From contig NZ_CAJVCE010000003.1 of NCBI RefSeq assembly GCF_910594985.1, positions 372,001 through 436,000 on the forward strand: a DNA stretch of 64,000 nucleotides, given 5' to 3'. The position numbers were made by a program, and so were the translations under genes. Position 1 is the first letter of the stretch. The number at the start of each line of letters is the position of its first letter. Below are positions 17,866-25,045 of the stretch, one piece after another. This DNA comes from Paenibacillus allorhizosphaerae (GTDB taxonomy: Bacteria > Bacillota > Bacilli > Paenibacillales > NBRC-103111). The notes under the pieces are model-generated. The model was not told the origin of the DNA. It did not search any database and saw nothing but the letters and a program-made list of their open reading frames with translations.

Positions 17866-20151
17866 TTATGCCTGCCGTTTCTCCCTGCGATATTCGCCCG
17901 GAGGCAGGTTGTATCGCCGCTTGAACACCCGGTTGAAATTTTGTACGCTCGCATAACCGCTTCTCTCGGCGATATGCTTGATCGGCAAGTCAGTGTGCTC
18001 GAGCCATTCCCGCGCTTTGTTCATGCGCAGCTCCAACACGTATTCACTGAAATTGAAGCCGGATTCGTCCTTAAACAACTTGCTCAAATAAGAGACGGAC
18101 AAGCCGAAACGGTCGGCCGCCTTCTGCAGTGACATCTCCTCGCTGATATGCTCCTGGACGTACCGAATCACCTCACTTACCGTTTTCGCCTGCTTGGAAA
18201 CCGATTCCCGCTCAAGATGCGCTTTCACGGCCGGGAATAGGTCGCCAGCGAGCCACCGCTCCAGTTCGGGCAGCGTACGAAGGTCGTGCAGCTTACCGTA
18301 AAAATCGATCCCTATCGCTTCCTGGATGTCGCAACCGGTCTGTTGAAGCATGTAATCGAGCTCGCCAAGCATATATGCGAACAGTCCCATTGCGGTTTGT
18401 GGCCGAATCGGTGTCCTGGACAGCTCGGCGGCAATTTCGGCGAGCAGCTTCCGCGAATCGACCAGATTGCCGTGCAGCACGTGGTGCACGATCCGCTTCT
18501 GCCGCTCCACCGTTTGCCGGTTCAGCCGGAGCAGCGCTTCGTCGGCCTGCTCAGCGCCGATCGTAATATCTCCGCCTAGAATGAACCGGTGACCGAGAAG
18601 CGCCGCCGCCTCGTCATAGCCTTTGCCGATCTCGGTGAAGCCGGGAAGCGGACTGCCGATCGCCACGCTGACGGGAAAACGGAAATAAGACCTCACGCTC
18701 GCCCGGGCCTCGTCGGCGTACCGGCGCAGCAGCGCTTTCGCTTCCTCCCCTGCATCGTCCATGCCGATGAGCAGAATGATGCGGCCGGTCTTCGGCGTAA
18801 AGCCTAAGCAGAACGGAACAGTGCGGAATGTTTCCTCCATCAGCTTCGGAAGCGCATAATGGATGAGCGCTCGATCCTTCTCGCGATACATATGATGGAA
18901 GGCGGGAATATCGTCCGCCTCGGCGACAAGCACGAACACGTAGCTGCCTTTCAGATTGATTTGGGCGTATTCGGCAGCGAGCAGCAGCTCGCGCTCGGAC
19001 ATTTCGCCGCGCAGCAATTGTTGGAAGATGCCCTGGCGCAAATAAGGAAATTGCTCGTTCAACCGGTCGTTCAGCTGCCGGTTCGCATCGGCCAGCTGCT
19101 CGAGATAGGTGCCCAGCCTTGCCAGCCCGTCCCCAAGGCTTTTCTCATTCCGGCTGAGCGGCATGTGCCGATCGGTGAGGCGCCGGATCGGGTAATACAT
19201 TCGCCTCGAGAGGGCCGCGGCGATGATCGACCAGCCGAGCAGCAGCACGCCGGCGATAATCCACGTGCTTAGCCGGATCCGATCGGACTGCGCCGTCAAT
19301 TCCGACATCGGCGTCATAGCGATGTACGTCCAATCGTTCTGCGCGGACTTCTGCACCTGCACCTTGAAGCTCTTCCCGCCGATTTCGAGCGTTCGCATAA
19401 AATCGCCTGATTCCCTAGAGACGGCCGGAACCACTTCATTCAGGCTTCTGCCCATCTCGCCTTGCTTCGAGCTGAGAACGATCTTCCCTTTCTCGTCGGC
19501 GACGAGCACGCGGGTTCCACGCCCGTGTTCCGTCGAACCGACGAATCGGAGAATATCATCCGGGCTGACGTGAAGTACGAGCACCCCGTCGCCATAACCG
19601 GAATTGATCGGCACCGGACGGAACAGCAGTAAATCCGGCTGGTCATCAAACGTGTTTGCCGGGACGACGAACGATTCGTTCATGAGGGGCATCATTTTTT
19701 CGAGGATGGATACAAGCCGCATCTGCTCGATCTTGTCGGAGCTGTACTCGTTTGAATAGATGAAATTATTGAACCGCTTGTAAATGATCGACACGTTATA
19801 CCGAATCGACGACGTGCTGCGGATGCGCCGAATCGTTTCATTCATTTCGAGCGACGCGTTCAGCTTATCGATTCCCGGCCCTTCCCGGACCGATTTCTCC
19901 ACCGCAAGATTGGTGGCGATATAAATCGAGGCGATCTCCAAGTTTTTCGTTAACTGGCCCAGTTGCACCTGCATTTGGTTCAGCATGTACCGGTGGTTCT
20001 GGTCCACCACGTTCTGCATACTGCGCGAAGCGATGTAAGAGGAAAGCAGTCCGATGGTGAGTACCGGAAAAATGCTTAAACATAAAGAATAAAACAGCAG
20101 CTTTCGTTGAAACGTCATATTGGCGAATTTTCGCGTCCGCTTGATCTGCAC
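17866..20151 (-). CDS. Membrane-bound AraC-family transcriptional regulator with extracellular sensor
   Basis: About 761 residues from a GTG at 20151, which has GGGAGGG 6 nt upstream; an ATG at 20175 is in frame but has no ribosome site. A first membrane segment lies near residues 20-40 (LLFYSLCLSIFPVLTIGLLSS) and a second near 285-305 (WIIAGVLLLGWSIIAAALS). Between them is a Cache-like sensor region. The cytoplasmic part ends in an AraC helix-turn-helix pair (about 660-760, LQKAADRFGLSVSYLSKLFKDE, then IKHIAERSGYASVQNFNRVFKRR). Proteins of this plan usually control the sugar transporter beside them, and here the binding-protein gene follows 152 bp downstream. It probably senses the transported sugar or its bound form outside the cell; that is inference from position. 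Confidence 0.93.
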   Translation of the reverse strand: MQIKRTRKFANMTFQRKLLFYSLCLSIFPVLTIGLLSSYIASRSMQNVVDQNHRYMLNQMQVQLGQLTKNLEIASIYIATNLAVEKSVREGPGIDKLNASLEMNETIRRIRSTSSIRYNVSIIYKRFNNFIYSNEYSSDKIEQMRLVSILEKMMPLMNESFVVPANTFDDQPDLLLFRPVPINSGYGDGVLVLHVSPDDILRFVGSTEHGRGTRVLVADEKGKIVLSSKQGEMGRSLNEVVPAVSRESGDFMRTLEIGGKSFKVQVQKSAQNDWTYIAMTPMSELTAQSDRIRLSTWIIAGVLLLGWSIIAAALSRRMYYPIRRLTDRHMPLSRNEKSLGDGLARLGTYLEQLADANRQLNDRLNEQFPYLRQGIFQQLLRGEMSERELLLAAEYAQINLKGSYVFVLVAEADDIPAFHHMYREKDRALIHYALPKLMEETFRTVPFCLGFTPKTGRIILLIGMDDAGEEAKALLRRYADEARASVRSYFRFPVSVAIGSPLPGFTEIGKGYDEAAALLGHRFILGGDITIGAEQADEALLRLNRQTVERQKRIVHHVLHGNLVDSRKLLAEIAAELSRTPIRPQTAMGLFAYMLGELDYMLQQTGCDIQEAIGIDFYGKLHDLRTLPELERWLAGDLFPAVKAHLERESVSKQAKTVSEVIRYVQEHISEEMSLQKAADRFGLSVSYLSKLFKDESGFNFSEYVLELRMNKAREWLEHTDLPIKHIAERSGYASVQNFNRVFKRRYNLPPGEYRREKRQA

Positions 20152-20314
20152 GTCTCTCCCTCCCATTCGATGCAATCCTTCAAATCGTGAACAAAGCTTG
20201 GTCGCAGTTGTACTATACTTGTATTATAAATGTTCAAAGTTGGTGCGTATATAAAAATGTGCAGTGCGATATTTATATATTAACGCGTACTCGGTGATCC
20301 GCCTCCGATCAAAA

Positions 20315-20346
20315 AAAAGATACCGCACTAAACGGCGGTATCTTTT
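20315..20346. terminator. Bidirectional terminator after the ceramidase-like unit
   Basis: AAAAGATACCGC (20315-20326) pairs perfectly with GCGGTATCTTTT (20335-20346), with A-runs and T-runs on the two sides. It ends the minus-strand unit 22876-20328. The stop codon of the small frame at 20328-20462 lies in its loop. Confidence 0.92.
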
Positions 20347-20462
20347 ATTCGAAACAACGAGAGTGCTCTCCAATCGCTCCACAGCTTCACCGTCTCCCCG
20401 GACGTCCGGCTCTCCAGCTCCGCCAGCAGCCGCAGGATCGCTGCCGCAGCTTCCTTGCGCAT
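20328..20462 (-). CDS. Possible small protein after the ceramidase-like gene (44 aa)
   Basis: A 45-codon frame begins 15 bp after the ceramidase-like gene. It starts MRKEAAAAILRLLAEL, continues to KLWSDWRALSLF and ends in the loop of the terminator. AAGGAG lies 11 nt before the ATG and GGGGAAGG is nearer. The first half should form one amphipathic helix. I recognise no family. It could be a real small protein coupled to the gene before it, or the surviving tail of a lost gene. Confidence 0.4.
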   Translation of the reverse strand: MRKEAAAAILRLLAELESRTSGETVKLWSDWRALSLFRIKDTAV

Positions 20463-20477
20463 GCCTTCCCCATCTCC

Positions 20478-21845
20478 TTACGACTCGCGTATACTCTGAC
20501 TTTTAACCGATCGACGACTCCGCTCTTTACGGGATGCAGAACCGTACTCATCTTGACCATCTTTTCCGATTAATCGTAGGATTCCGTTGCAAATCAGCTT
20601 TTCAAGCGATGTATCGAACGGAGCGGGCAGACCGAAGTATCGCGCCGATTCTTTTGCCTCGTAGCCGCCTTCCGAAACCTGTCTTGCGGTAGGGATGTAA
20701 CCGATCATTCCATTGCTGTAGGCAATCGGTAATATTCGTCCGCCGGACCGGTTTTTTACAAAATCCCCGTATTCCGTCACAACTTCGCCGTCTATTGCGA
20801 GGAAGGACAATCCGTCTGCGATATGGAGGACCGACAATTCCAATGGAACGAAATCACATAACCGGGACGGTTCATCAAGCAGCAGCGTGCTCCACTGTCC
20901 CATAATACCTTGTTTGTGTTTGAGCATCTCCAGCTCATCCCGATCCGGCATCGGTTGTAACGGCAGACGTACGGTATCGCTCCGCCATGCCAGCTCGAAT
21001 GGAGCAAGCGGCTTCATCGGCCTGCCAAGCACGCGAAGCACCTCGTCCGAAAGCGCGCCGCCCAGCCGTTCCACGTCCTGATCGGAGCCTCTGTAAAAAT
21101 CATCATCACGGACCAATGCAGGCCTGATGTCGCCGCAGCAGCCCTGCAAATAGGAAGCGATCGCACCGCCGGCCAAAGCCTCCTCCACCGTCTCCATCGC
21201 CACTCCCGGAAATTCCGATGATATCAAGTTATCTGCCGTCACGGTAGGATGGCACGTATAATGAAAGAAGACGCCTTTGGCTGCCCCGGCGTCGGTTTGA
21301 AAACGGATCACGGTTACTTCCGTATCCATTGGTCCGTCAGGATTCGGGGCCATCTTGATGACCCCCTCCACCCGCTTGCGGCGGTGCACCCCGATGCGGC
21401 ATGCCCCGGCTCCCTTATGCACTCGAACGGATTCCAAATTGGATTGTGCCTCCGATACACCATCTAACACATTCAATTCCAACTGCTTCAAATAATCCCA
21501 ATCCGGCTTCCCGAGCGACAAAGTAAACATGCCGGTCGTCTGCGGTCCCGAGTGCGTATGGGACGCATGCAAAATAACGGATGCAGGATCGAATCCCCAC
21601 TTTTCCAACAAAATCCGTTTAAGCTTCCGGACGATTTCAGCTCCCCACCATATGAGATCCGCTTGAACGATAAGCGCCCTACGCACGCCGCCATCAGCAG
21701 GCTGTTCAAAAAACCATATTCGCGCATAGAGCCTTCTGCTTATCCCTTCAAAGCATCCTGTCCGGTGTGCAAAACCGGCGAGCGCAACCGGATACGCCGG
21801 GGTAATATCCACCTTCGCCGTTCCTAGACGAATGACTCTTCCCAT
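20478..21845 (-). CDS. Neutral/alkaline non-lysosomal ceramidase-like protein
   Basis: 455 residues. The ATG at 21845 has GGAGG 10 nt upstream, inside the end of the preceding gene. The N-terminus (LGTAKVDITPAYPVALAGF) and the segment VILHASHTHSGPQTTGMF match the N-terminal domain of the neutral ceramidase family, including the HTHSGP metal-binding stretch, and CHPTV with the later QGCCGDIRP are also family features. There is no signal peptide, so it should be cytoplasmic, and it lacks the family's C-terminal domain. Many bacterial proteins of this type sit in sugar-utilisation loci and have no proven ceramidase activity, so the true substrate is open. It lies 5 bp behind the Gfo/Idh/MocA gene, most likely in one transcript. 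Confidence 0.85.
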   Translation of the reverse strand: MGRVIRLGTAKVDITPAYPVALAGFAHRTGCFEGISRRLYARIWFFEQPADGGVRRALIVQADLIWWGAEIVRKLKRILLEKWGFDPASVILHASHTHSGPQTTGMFTLSLGKPDWDYLKQLELNVLDGVSEAQSNLESVRVHKGAGACRIGVHRRKRVEGVIKMAPNPDGPMDTEVTVIRFQTDAGAAKGVFFHYTCHPTVTADNLISSEFPGVAMETVEEALAGGAIASYLQGCCGDIRPALVRDDDFYRGSDQDVERLGGALSDEVLRVLGRPMKPLAPFELAWRSDTVRLPLQPMPDRDELEMLKHKQGIMGQWSTLLLDEPSRLCDFVPLELSVLHIADGLSFLAIDGEVVTEYGDFVKNRSGGRILPIAYSNGMIGYIPTARQVSEGGYEAKESARYFGLPAPFDTSLEKLICNGILRLIGKDGQDEYGSASRKERSRRSVKSQSIRES

Positions 21846-21850
21846 GGTGT

Positions 21851-22876
21851 TTATTCCTCCAATTGGATTTCAATACCCTCGCGCGACGAATCGTATATCG
21901 CTTCGATCAGTTGTACGGCCCTTTTGCCATCTGTACCGGTCACCTCAGGCTCTCTTCCTTCCGAAAGGGCCGCAAGCAATTCCACTAGCTGCAGCTTATG
22001 ATATTGCATCGATATACTGCGGGGATCGGAAGCTCCGCCCCCGCCGGTCGAGGTATCGGTCATTTCCGGCGGCTCCATATCGGGAACGGTCCAATGTGTG
22101 ATCGCCGTTCCTTCCAATTTGATCGTACCTTTGTCTCCGTACAAATGAAGCGAAGGCGCAAAGCCCGGACGAATGCCGGTAGAGGACATGATCGTTCCAA
22201 AAGCGCCGTTGCGAAATCGGAGCATCGCAAGTCCCATATCTTCGGCTTCCATATCGTGGCATAGCGTCGCTGTTTTGCCGTAAACGGATTGAACCGGTCC
22301 GCCCAACCACAGCATCAAATCGATGGAATGAATGCCCTGATTCATCAACGCGCCGCCGTCCTCGGCAATTTTCCCGCGCCAAGCCGACGAATCGTAATAT
22401 GCTTGGGAGCGGAAGTAAGGACAGGAAACTTCAACAAGCATCAGCTTGCCGATCTTCCCCTCCGAAACAACCCTTTTTACAAGCCTGTGCTGCGCTTCAA
22501 ACCGTCTTTGGGATACGACGGAGAGGGTAACTCCCTTTTCTTTCGCAAGAAGGATCATGCGATCGGCTTGCTCCGTCGTCATTGCAATCGGCTTTTCCAC
22601 AAAAAGATGCTTTCCTGCATTCAGAACATCCAGCGCGATGGAATAGTGGGATCCGCTGTCCGTGGTCAAACACACGATATCCGTTTCGGGATGCCGCAGC
22701 AGCTCCGAATAATCGGTTGTCCAAGCGCAGCATTCCCGTTCCCCGGTCTCGCGCGCCCGATCCTCTCTGCGGCTGGCGACGCCGGTAAGCTTGGCGTTAT
22801 CCAACCCGCGAATCGCGTTCAAATGAAATTCGCTGACGGCCCCGCAGCCGATGACGGCAATCCCCCAACGTTTCAT
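21851..22876 (-). CDS. Gfo/Idh/MocA family NAD(P)-dependent oxidoreductase
   Basis: 341 residues. The N-terminal Rossmann motif is IAVIGCGAVSEFHLNAI. GKHLFVEKPIAMT (about 88-100) has the catalytic EKP lysine, and GGALMNQGIHSIDLMLWLGG (about 175-195) holds the usual catalytic histidine. Such enzymes oxidise or reduce sugars, inositols or their derivatives in the cytoplasm. The ATG at 22876 overlaps the TGA of a short upstream frame (ATGA). With the ceramidase-like gene 5 bp downstream and a palindrome-bearing promoter upstream, it is likely to be part of an inducible sugar-processing operon; the substrate cannot be read. Confidence 0.93.
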   Translation of the reverse strand: MKRWGIAVIGCGAVSEFHLNAIRGLDNAKLTGVASRREDRARETGERECCAWTTDYSELLRHPETDIVCLTTDSGSHYSIALDVLNAGKHLFVEKPIAMTTEQADRMILLAKEKGVTLSVVSQRRFEAQHRLVKRVVSEGKIGKLMLVEVSCPYFRSQAYYDSSAWRGKIAEDGGALMNQGIHSIDLMLWLGGPVQSVYGKTATLCHDMEAEDMGLAMLRFRNGAFGTIMSSTGIRPGFAPSLHLYGDKGTIKLEGTAITHWTVPDMEPPEMTDTSTGGGGASDPRSISMQYHKLQLVELLAALSEGREPEVTGTDGKRAVQLIEAIYDSSREGIEIQLEE

Positions 22877-22995
22877 CGGCTCGTCACCTGCCTCAACAGT
22901 GAATCCGGCGTCATCTGCGTTCCGTCCATAGCGGTTCCGCTTTCGGGGATAAGGTATGTTTCAAGACGATTCAGAATCAACAAGTGGCCCTCCAT
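22873..22995 (-). pseudogene. Short frame (40 aa) coupled to the Gfo/Idh/MocA gene, probably a gene relic
   Basis: A 40-codon frame (ATG at 22995, or TTG at 22983/22980 with GGAGG at the right distance) ends RLETYLIPESGTAMDGTQ...LLRQVTSR. Its TGA overlaps the ATG of the next gene, a typical coupling arrangement. The sequence looks like the C-terminus of a real protein, but I cannot name it. It is preceded directly by a TAA in the same frame. Confidence 0.35.
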
Positions 22996-23065
22996 TTAAT
23001 GATCTATGTAACATACAACCGAGTTCTCATTCACGGAAGAATTCAGATTGCAAACGTTAAAGGCC

Positions 23066-23197
23066 TCAAGCGGTGTGAGAAATAGGGATTTTGAACCATG
23101 CGCCTGCATCCAAGTCATAAATGAAGCCGTTAGGTGGAAGCAGTTTGCTTCGCGCCGGTTTGCCGCCTTCGATCGCTAATTTTGCCATTGCCATCAT
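23066..23197 (-). pseudogene. Stump of a DegT/DnrJ/EryC1/StrS-type aminotransferase gene
   Basis: A 43-residue frame starting MMAMAKLAIEGGKPARSKLLPP. The stretch KLAIEGGKPxRxKxLPP is the typical N-terminus of DegT-family PLP enzymes, which run to about 370-420 residues. After about residue 22 the likeness stops and the frame closes at 23066. The GAGG ribosome site and an upstream promoter are still in place. This reads as a large internal deletion that removed nearly the whole aminotransferase, leaving the promoter to serve the genes behind it. Function is lost. Confidence 0.55.
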
Positions 23198-23236
23198 CCT
23201 CGCCTTCTGTTTTGTTTGAGAAAATCACGAAACTTG

Positions 23237-23278
23237 TATCATACCTGTATGATAAATGAATACGATAACATTCGTCAA
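23237..23278 (-). promoter_or_regulatory. Promoter with 18-bp palindromic operator over the -10 box
   Basis: On the minus strand TTGACG (23278-23273), an 18-bp spacer and TATCAT (23254-23249) form a promoter. The perfect palindrome TATCATACCTGTATGATA (23237-23254) overlaps the -10 and start region, where a bound protein would block transcription. The half-site ATCATAC...GTATGAT resembles GntR-family operators; that assignment is inference. It faces the DegT stump and the Gfo/ceramidase unit. Confidence 0.7.
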
Positions 23279-23367
23279 ACATTTTCGTATGCCAATAACC
23301 TTTTAAAGCATAATTCTGCATATTTTTTCCCGTGTGATACATAATAACTTCGAAAAGGAGGTGTACA

Positions 23368-23532
23368 ATGAAACACATTGTTAGACAACAAGTGGCGGAA
23401 GAAGCAGGAATCACGGAAGATCAAGCAGAAAAAGCTGTAGAAGCTCTGGTTGGCTATTTTAAAATGCGGTTACCCGAAGAAATCAACAGTGAAATTTACA
23501 ACTCACTAATCGGTGAAGATAATACGGACTAA
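23368..23532 (+). CDS. Small conserved-type protein (54 aa)
   Basis: 54 residues, starting MKHIVRQQVAEEAGITEDQAEKAVEALVGYFKMRLP. The start is secure: AAAAGGAGG lies 7 nt before the ATG, and a terminator follows the stop at once. The pattern (helix with VAxxAGIxxxQAxxAVxxLxxYFKxRLP) resembles the first helices of DUF2267- or HU-like helical proteins, in which repeated helices pack as a bundle, but it is too short to be sure. It should be cytoplasmic. It stands alone, with its own short transcript. Confidence 0.75.
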   Translation: MKHIVRQQVAEEAGITEDQAEKAVEALVGYFKMRLPEEINSEIYNSLIGEDNTD

Positions 23533-23554
23533 CTCCCTTAAATGGGAGTTTTTT
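23531..23554 (+). terminator. Terminator of the 54-residue protein gene
   Basis: AACTCCC (23531-23537) pairs with GGGAGTT (23544-23550) and is followed by TTTTT. It overlaps the stop codon. Confidence 0.9.
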
Positions 23555-23644
23555 GATTGATAAGCTTTCAAACTTGATCATGGTCTGAAGCCTTATATAG
23601 TGTGAATATACATAGCAGCCTCCCGCGAATTCTAATGCACTACA

Positions 23645-24427
23645 TCAAAACGATGATTGACCTGCGTATAACAAATGCTCCAACACCACGACTTGCTTCA
23701 AACCGATAGATTCGGCCACATGGATCGATGCCGCGTTATCGTGAACGACCTGATATCTCGGCACCAAGTTCCGCTCTAACAAGAAGTTGATCGCGCGGCT
23801 CACGACCTTTTTCGCATACCCGTTTCCGCGATGTTCCGCGCATGTGAATACGGTGCCAACTTCCCAAACGGGAGCGCAATTGCAAAAGATGATGCAGGTG
23901 CTGACAGGAACATTGCCATGGTACAGCGTAAACGATCGCGCTCCGTTGTAAAACATGCGGCTTAACTCTTGTTCGTTATAGCCGTTCTGACGCCAGAGCG
24001 GAAGCAGCCTTTCATTAAACGTTGCTTCTTCCATCACTTGTTCATCGTCCGCGATAGACAGCGGTTCCCCGCACGAATAAGTGATAAACGCACTGACGGA
24101 GCTGACTTGAAACTTGCTTTCGACTAAAGCTTTGTACAACGGATGCTGAACTTTGAAAACAAGCGGTTTGCTTTTGGGCAGTTGATCAAGAAGCTCGTTC
24201 AAGATCGGCGCATGCGAGCCGGAAACAAAAATAACCGATTCCGTGTCCGGATATTTGGCAAGATCGAACGCAGATCGTTTCGTATGCAGCGCCAGCAACA
24301 TTCCCCATTCTCGTCCCCGTTCAATGACGCTGCAGGAAATCACCGGACCGTAGGTTTCCATCATTTTCAACAAACTGATATTTTCCAATAACTTGTTTCG
24401 CAGCAACCCTTCGACTTTATCGTTCAT
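23645..24427 (-). CDS. GNAT family N-acetyltransferase
   Basis: 260 residues from the ATG at 24427 (TGGAGG 6 nt upstream; the GTG further up falls inside that ribosome site). The C-terminal half is a GNAT domain: VWEVGTVFTCAEHRGNGYAKKVVSRAINFLL holds the acetyl-CoA loop (R/Q-x-x-G-x-G/A as HRGNGYA), and HDNAASIHVAESIGLKQV is the usual last part. The N-terminal 110 residues are unlike the common GNAT fold but occur in two-domain GNAT proteins. It would transfer an acetyl group from acetyl-CoA to an amine; the substrate is unknown. It is divergent from the MerR gene at 24628. Confidence 0.85.
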   Translation of the reverse strand: MNDKVEGLLRNKLLENISLLKMMETYGPVISCSVIERGREWGMLLALHTKRSAFDLAKYPDTESVIFVSGSHAPILNELLDQLPKSKPLVFKVQHPLYKALVESKFQVSSVSAFITYSCGEPLSIADDEQVMEEATFNERLLPLWRQNGYNEQELSRMFYNGARSFTLYHGNVPVSTCIIFCNCAPVWEVGTVFTCAEHRGNGYAKKVVSRAINFLLERNLVPRYQVVHDNAASIHVAESIGLKQVVVLEHLLYAGQSSF

Positions 24428-24569
24428 ACGATCCTCCACAATTGGAACGCTTCTGATTTCAAGTAATATTTACCACTTTCATCCCACAAACGAACCAGAA
24501 TATCAGTTTCATGTCAATACCGATATTACTTGGTTACCCTTACGCTTGAAATGCACTCATAAAAAAAGC

Positions 24570-24600
24570 TTGACATTGACACAACGTCATCCTTTACAAT
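24570..24600 (+). promoter_or_regulatory. MerR-type promoter with 19-bp spacer and dyad operator
   Basis: TTGACA (24570-24575) and TACAAT (24595-24600) are 19 bp apart, the over-long spacing that MerR regulators correct by twisting DNA. The imperfect dyad TGACATTGACACAACGTCA (24571-24589; 7 of 8 positions match) fills the spacer as expected for a MerR dimer site. It precedes the merR-like gene at 24628, so it should be autoregulated and also drive the MFS gene. Confidence 0.85.
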
Positions 24601-24627
24601 CACGATAATTGAAATCGGGAGGAGGAG

Positions 24628-25041
24628 ATGAACATCACCATCAATGAAGTTGCCCGGCTTACCGGCGTCAGCGTCCGTTCGCTTCGCTATTACGAAAAAA
24701 AGAAACTGCTGATCCCCCTGCGAATGGGCAACGGATATCGACGGTACAACCAAGCGGATGTTGATCGCATTCAATTGATCCGCGTTTATTTGGGGCTTGG
24801 TCTCGGTACGGACGATATTGCCCGTTTCATGAATTGCGGGGACACCGGTCCCGACCTGACGGATCCGTCCGTATGCATTCATGACGCAACCGTACTTTAC
24901 GAGAACAGGCTTAAAGAAGTTCGTCAGCAGATGGAGGTGCTGAAAGAGCAGGAAGAAAAGTTAGTGCAAACTTTGAATTGTTGGAATGAAATGCTGGATC
25001 GGCTAAATCAGGGCTTGCCCGTAGAGAGAAAGGAAGCATAG
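24628..25041 (+). CDS. MerR family transcriptional regulator
   Basis: 137 residues. The ATG has GGAGGAGG directly upstream. Residues 1-70 are the MerR winged helix (ITINEVARLTGVSVRSLRYYEKKKLL...GYRRYNQADVDRI). A long dimerisation helix follows (about 78-125). Three cysteines (MNCGD, SVCIHD and LNCWNE) are present but do not form a clear metal site, so an organic or drug ligand is as likely. It lies 4 bp before an MFS exporter gene in the same transcript and behind a 19-bp-spacer promoter, which is the usual arrangement of a drug-sensing regulator with its exporter. Confidence 0.92.
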   Translation: MNITINEVARLTGVSVRSLRYYEKKKLLIPLRMGNGYRRYNQADVDRIQLIRVYLGLGLGTDDIARFMNCGDTGPDLTDPSVCIHDATVLYENRLKEVRQQMEVLKEQEEKLVQTLNCWNEMLDRLNQGLPVERKEA

Positions 25042-25045
25042 ATAA

